The notes under the pieces: model-generated
What the model saw: the letters and a program-made list of their open reading frames with translations, nothing else
What the model was told of the DNA's origin: nothing
The model's database searches: none
Made by a program: the position numbers and the translations under genes
Assembly: GCA_019683665.1 (NCBI GenBank)
Contig: JADGIB010000147.1
Location: forward strand, 1-8,628
DNA length: 8,628 bases
Reading direction: 5' to 3'
DNA from: Solirubrobacteraceae bacterium
GTDB lineage: Bacteria > Actinomycetota > Thermoleophilia > Solirubrobacterales > Solirubrobacteraceae
In this document: piece by piece, positions 6,389-8,628 of the stretch
Position numbering within the stretch: the first letter of the stretch is position 1
Layout of the letters: each line of letters opens with the position of its first letter

Positions 6389-7999
6389 TCACAGCGCGAC
6401 CTCGCGGGTGAGGCGCAGCCCGGCGGCCAGGCGGCGGTCGTGGGTGGCGACGACGAGCGCGCCCGGCCAGTCGGCCAGCGCCGCCTCCAGCGCCTCGAGC
6501 GACTCGACGTCGAGGTGGTTCGTCGGCTCGTCGAGCAGCAGGACGGTCGCCCGCCGCGCGCCGGCCACCGCCAGCTCGGCCCGGGTGCGCTCGCCGGGCG
6601 AGAGCGTCGCCGCCGGGCGCGACGCGGCGCCGGCGTCGAGGCCGAACCCGGCGAGGACGGTGCGGGCGTCGCGCTCGCCCAGCCCGGTCGCGTCGCGGAC
6701 GACGGCGACGAGCGGCGCGGGCGCGTCCAGCGCGTCGCGCGCCTGGCCCAGCCGGGCGACGACCGCGCCCGGCGCCAGGCGCCGCCGGCCGGCCGCGAGC
6801 GGCACGTCGCCGGCGAGCAGGCCCAGGAGCGTCGACTTCCCCGACCCGTTGGGCCCGCGCAGCAGGACCCGGTCGCCGTGGGCGACCTCGAGGTCGAGCG
6901 GGCCGAGCGTCCAGGCCCCGCGGCGGGCGACGGCGCCCGCGAGCGCGACCTCCCAGGGGCGGCGCCGCTCGCCGGCGGTGAGGCGCAGGCGCAGCCGCGG
7001 CGGCTCGAACGGCTTGTCGGGGACGGCGATGCGCTCGGCCCGGGCGCCCATCCGCCGGGCGCGGGCCGCCATCCCGTCGGCGCGCGCGGTCACCCACTCG
7101 CGCGCGAACTTGTCGTTGTGGGGGGCGCCGGCGCGGATCGCCCGCCGGCTGGCGGCGGCGCGGCGGCGGGTCTCGCGCTCGGCGGCCAGCAGCCGGGCGC
7201 GGCGGGCGAGGGCGTCCTCGCGCTCGGCCAGGATCCGCTCGCGCTCGGCGTCGCGCTCGCGCTCCCAGCTCTCCCAGCCGCCGCCGTGGCGGGTGGCCCG
7301 GCCGCTGTGGCGGTCGAGCGCGACGACCTCGGTGGCGACCCGGGCCAGCAGGTCGCGGTCGTGGGAGACGAGCACCACGCCGCCGGGCCGCGCGTCGAGG
7401 AGCGCGGCGAGCCGCTCGAGGCCGTCGTCGTCGAGGTGGTTTGTCGGCTCGTCGAGGAGGAGCACGTCGAAGCGGGCGACGCGCAGCGCGGCGAGGCCGA
7501 CCCGGGCCGCCTGCCCGCCCGAGAGGGTGCGCAGCGGCCGGTCCAGCAGCTCGGGGTCGAGGCCGGCGCCGGCGGCGGCCGCGCCGAGGCGGGCGCCGGC
7601 GTCGGCGCCCCCCCGCGCCCGCGCGCGCACCACCCCCCCGGCCTGCGCGCCCGCGGCGGACCGGTCCCCGCCGGCCAGCGCGGCCGCCCAGCGGTCGAGC
7701 TCGCGGGCGGCGGCGGTGACGCCGGCGCGGTCGAGGATCGCCTCGCGCGCGGTCGCCTCCGGGTGCGGCCCGGCGGCGGCCTGCGGGAGGTGGCCGACGG
7801 TGCCGAGGCGCCGGACCTCGCCGGCGTCGGGGCGCTCCTCGCCGGCGAGGATGCGCAGCAGGGTCGTCTTGCCGGCGCCGTTGGGGCCGGTCAGCGCGAT
7901 GCGCCCGCCGGCGTCGACGCGCAGGTCGACGGCGTCGAGGACGCGGCGCTCGCCGTGGTGGCGGGTGATCTGTCGGGCGTCGAGCAGGGTCGACGGCAT
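6389..7999 (-). CDS. ABC-F family ATPase (ribosome-associated type, two ATP-binding domains)
   Basis: This 536-residue protein has two ABC domains and no membrane segments, as in ABC-F translation factors and antibiotic-resistance proteins, which act at the ribosomal E site. Domain 1 has Walker A GPNGAGKTT (38-46), signature LSGGQ (159-163), Walker B VLLLDEPTNHLD (179-190) and VSHD (211-214). Domain 2 has GPNGSGKST (382-390), signature LSPGE (466-470), VLLLDEPTNHLD (486-497) and ATHD (518-521). The charged interdomain linker, about 244-325, contains APHNDKFAREW and many Arg/Ala residues, as in a common actinobacterial ABC-F group. The start at ATG 7999 has a strong AAGGAG six bases upstream. 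Resistance versus general translation function cannot be told from sequence. Residues about 121-131 are encoded between two 7-base G runs and match the family poorly. Confidence 0.93.
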   Translation of the reverse strand: MPSTLLDARQITRHHGERRVLDAVDLRVDAGGRIALTGPNGAGKTTLLRILAGEERPDAGEVRRLGTVGHLPQAAAGPHPEATAREAILDRAGVTAAARELDRWAAALAGGDRSAAGAQAGGVVRARARGGADAGARLGAAAAGAGLDPELLDRPLRTLSGGQAARVGLAALRVARFDVLLLDEPTNHLDDDGLERLAALLDARPGGVVLVSHDRDLLARVATEVVALDRHSGRATRHGGGWESWERERDAERERILAEREDALARRARLLAAERETRRRAAASRRAIRAGAPHNDKFAREWVTARADGMAARARRMGARAERIAVPDKPFEPPRLRLRLTAGERRRPWEVALAGAVARRGAWTLGPLDLEVAHGDRVLLRGPNGSGKSTLLGLLAGDVPLAAGRRRLAPGAVVARLGQARDALDAPAPLVAVVRDATGLGERDARTVLAGFGLDAGAASRPAATLSPGERTRAELAVAGARRATVLLLDEPTNHLDVESLEALEAALADWPGALVVATHDRRLAAGLRLTREVAL

Positions 8000-8005
8000 G
8001 CGGAG

Positions 8006-8011
8006 CTCCTT
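8006..8011 (-). promoter_or_regulatory. strong Shine-Dalgarno AAGGAG for the ABC-F gene
   Basis: Reverse-strand AAGGAG is spaced 6 nt from ATG 7999. It is the only consensus-strength ribosome site in the window and fixes the start. Its presence, together with a long leader, sets this gene apart from the leaderless genes around it. Confidence 0.75.
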
Positions 8012-8038
8012 GGCGGACGCGGGACGGTCGGACGAGGG

Positions 8039-8088
8039 GACATCCGCGAGCGGCCCGGGCGCCGGGCCGGTCGGTCGTGGCGGATGTC
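8039..8088 (-). repeat. 9-bp dyad with inner GC hairpin in the ABC-F leader
   Basis: GACATCCGC (8039-8047) and GCGGATGTC (8080-8088) are perfect complements separated by 32 bp. Inside them CGGCCCG (8051-8057) and CGGGCCG (8063-8069) form a second stem with a 5-nt loop. In the ABC-F mRNA this would be a two-tier stem-loop in the 5' leader, upstream of the Shine-Dalgarno sequence. No U tract follows. As DNA it could instead be two operator half-sites about four helical turns apart. Confidence 0.5.
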
Positions 8089-8104
8089 AGCGAGCGTCAC
8101 GCAT
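8087..8104 (-). CDS. possible 5-codon leader peptide MRDAR in the ABC-F leader
   Basis: ATG CGT GAC GCT CGC TGA lies between the putative -10 box and the stem-loop, and its stop codon overlaps the first base pairs of the dyad arm by two bases. Some ABC-F resistance genes are induced through translated leader peptides and attenuating hairpins, and this geometry would fit. There is no clear ribosome site, and a 5-codon frame can occur by chance. Confidence 0.25.
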   Translation of the reverse strand: MRDAR

Positions 8105-8132
8105 GCGATGGCCCGTCGCCGGGCCGCCGACC

Positions 8133-8138
8133 ACCGTA
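8133..8138 (-). promoter_or_regulatory. possible -10 box TACGGT for the ABC-F gene
   Basis: Reverse-strand TACGGT is identical to the MarR-gene -10 box. A start about 7 nt downstream, near 8126, would give a leader of about 125 nt before ATG 7999. It is back-to-back with a divergent -10 box at 8167-8172. Confidence 0.4.
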
Positions 8139-8166
8139 CCAGCCCGCCCGCGCCGCGGCACGCGGC

Positions 8167-8172
8167 TACGCT
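8167..8172 (+). promoter_or_regulatory. -10 box TACGCT for the 105-residue gene unit
   Basis: TACGCT, identical to the TrhA-gene box, is followed by 11 nt and ATG 8184, the start of a 14-codon frame, and by 55 nt to ATG 8228. No -35 box is evident. Confidence 0.4.
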
Positions 8173-8183
8173 CGCCGCCGACG

Positions 8184-8228
8184 ATGCGCGAGGCGCTCCC
8201 GCACGAGACCAGGACGGCGGTGGGCTGA
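8184..8228 (+). CDS. possible 14-residue upstream frame coupled to the next gene
   Basis: This frame, MREALPHETRTAVG, begins 11 nt after a -10 box, the same spacing as the alpha/beta-hydrolase gene start. Its TGA overlaps the next ATG (TGATG). That arrangement permits termination-reinitiation coupling. It is short, and no homology is recognised, so it may be fortuitous. Confidence 0.3.
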   Translation: MREALPHETRTAVG

Positions 8229-8545
8229 TGGCCTACCTCGTCGCCTTCGTGGCCGACCCGGCCCGCGACGAGCACGCCGACGCGCTGCGCGAGCTCGCGC
8301 GGGGGCTGCCGGGGGCCGGGTTCTTCGACGACCCCGACGGCGGCCTACCGCGGACCGTCGGGACCTACGCGCGGGTCGAGACGCTGGCCGACGGGCTCGC
8401 CCGGGCGCTCCTGCGCCACGTCGGCGAGCTGTCGGGCCGCCTGCGCGTCCGCATCGAGGTGCAGTACGAGGAGCGGATCCTCGGCCACCTCGTCGCCGGG
8501 GAGCCCGACGACGCGCTGGCGACGGCGCTGTCGGGGCGGGGCTGA
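8228..8545 (+). CDS. small protein of unknown function (105 residues)
   Basis: I do not recognise this protein. It starts with a hydrophobic strand (MAYLVAFVADP), followed by a helix (EHADALRELARGL), a PGAGFFDDPDGG loop, a strand (RTVGTYARV), a helix (TLADGLARALLRHVGEL), a strand (RLRVRIEVQYEE) and a C-terminal tail. This suggests a small alpha/beta fold rather than a membrane or secreted protein; no signal peptide is seen. Coding bias is consistent, with GC at third positions. ATG 8228 overlaps the stop of a short upstream frame and has only a weak GGTGGG in front. It is divergent from the ABC-F gene, so a shared regulatory region is possible. Confidence 0.72.
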   Translation: MAYLVAFVADPARDEHADALRELARGLPGAGFFDDPDGGLPRTVGTYARVETLADGLARALLRHVGELSGRLRVRIEVQYEERILGHLVAGEPDDALATALSGRG

Positions 8546-8575
8546 GGCGGCGGCCCGGCGCCCGGCCCCCCCGCC

Positions 8576-8606
8576 GGGGGCGCCGCCGCCCGCGGCGGCG
8601 GCCCCC
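8576..8606 (+). terminator. strong GC hairpin after the 105-residue gene
   Basis: GGGGGC and GCCGCCG (8576-8588) pair with CGGCGGC and GCCCCC (8593-8606) across a CCCG loop, giving about 13 base pairs with one bulged G at 8600. It lies 30 bp beyond the stop. There is no U tract, as is common for actinobacterial 3' hairpins. It may terminate transcription or protect the 3' end. Confidence 0.5.
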
Positions 8607-8628
8607 TGGCTGGCGGAGAGGTAAGCCT

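Noticed and set aside
6408..8228. Long plus-strand frames opposite the ABC-F gene
   Set aside because: Walker and signature motifs prove the minus-strand gene; the plus-strand products are Ser/Arg- or Ala/Gly-rich shadows.

Overview
This is a very GC-rich bacterial window whose codons almost always end in G or C. Several genes start right at, or a few bases after, a TANNNT-type -10 box. Together with the protein families seen (a PucR-type regulator with an RsbRD-like N-terminus, a BldC-like mini-regulator, a degenerate B12-type MerR regulator, and an actinobacterial-style ABC-F protein), this points to a high-GC actinobacterium. Thermoleophilia (Solirubrobacter/Conexibacter-like) is my best guess. 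That placement is inference from recalled family resemblance, not from a search. No tRNA, rRNA, CRISPR array, insertion sequence or phage gene was seen, and there is no gene-free stretch longer than 300 bases.

Layout. 1-462 (-): N-terminal part of a PucR-type regulator, cut by the window edge. It diverges from 562-1221 (+), a hemolysin III/TrhA-type (PAQR) membrane protein. Convergent with the latter, one base away, is 1223-1654 (-), a MarR-family repressor. Behind it on the same strand lie 1712-2596 (-), a MerR-type HTH fused to a domain resembling a B12-binding fold that lacks the cobalamin ligand, and 2693-2917 (-), a 74-residue BldC-like HTH protein. Both of these regulator genes are preceded by paired AGGTT boxes spaced by about one or two helical turns, which suggests one shared binding protein. 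3064-3465 (+) is a VOC/glyoxalase-fold protein diverging from the BldC-like gene. Next come 3516-4349 (+), an alpha/beta-hydrolase-fold protein whose nucleophile and histidine are both replaced; 4372-5718 (+), class II fumarase (fumC); and 5726-6376 (+), a stand-alone class I glutamine amidotransferase that probably shares the fumC transcript. Convergent with it is 6389-7999 (-), a two-domain ABC-F ATPase with a leader of about 125 nt carrying a tiny open frame and a 9-bp dyad. Divergent from that is 8228-8545 (+), a 105-residue protein of unknown function, possibly coupled to a 14-codon upstream frame and followed by a strong GC hairpin.

How the genes work together. Only fumC is clearly central metabolism (TCA cycle). 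The rest are regulators, small soluble proteins and membrane or ribosome-associated housekeeping or stress functions. I see no obvious new multi-gene system. The most unusual items are the two-regulator module with shared direct-repeat boxes, the ligand-less B12-type regulator, the alpha/beta-hydrolase without a Ser/His dyad, and the structured ABC-F leader.
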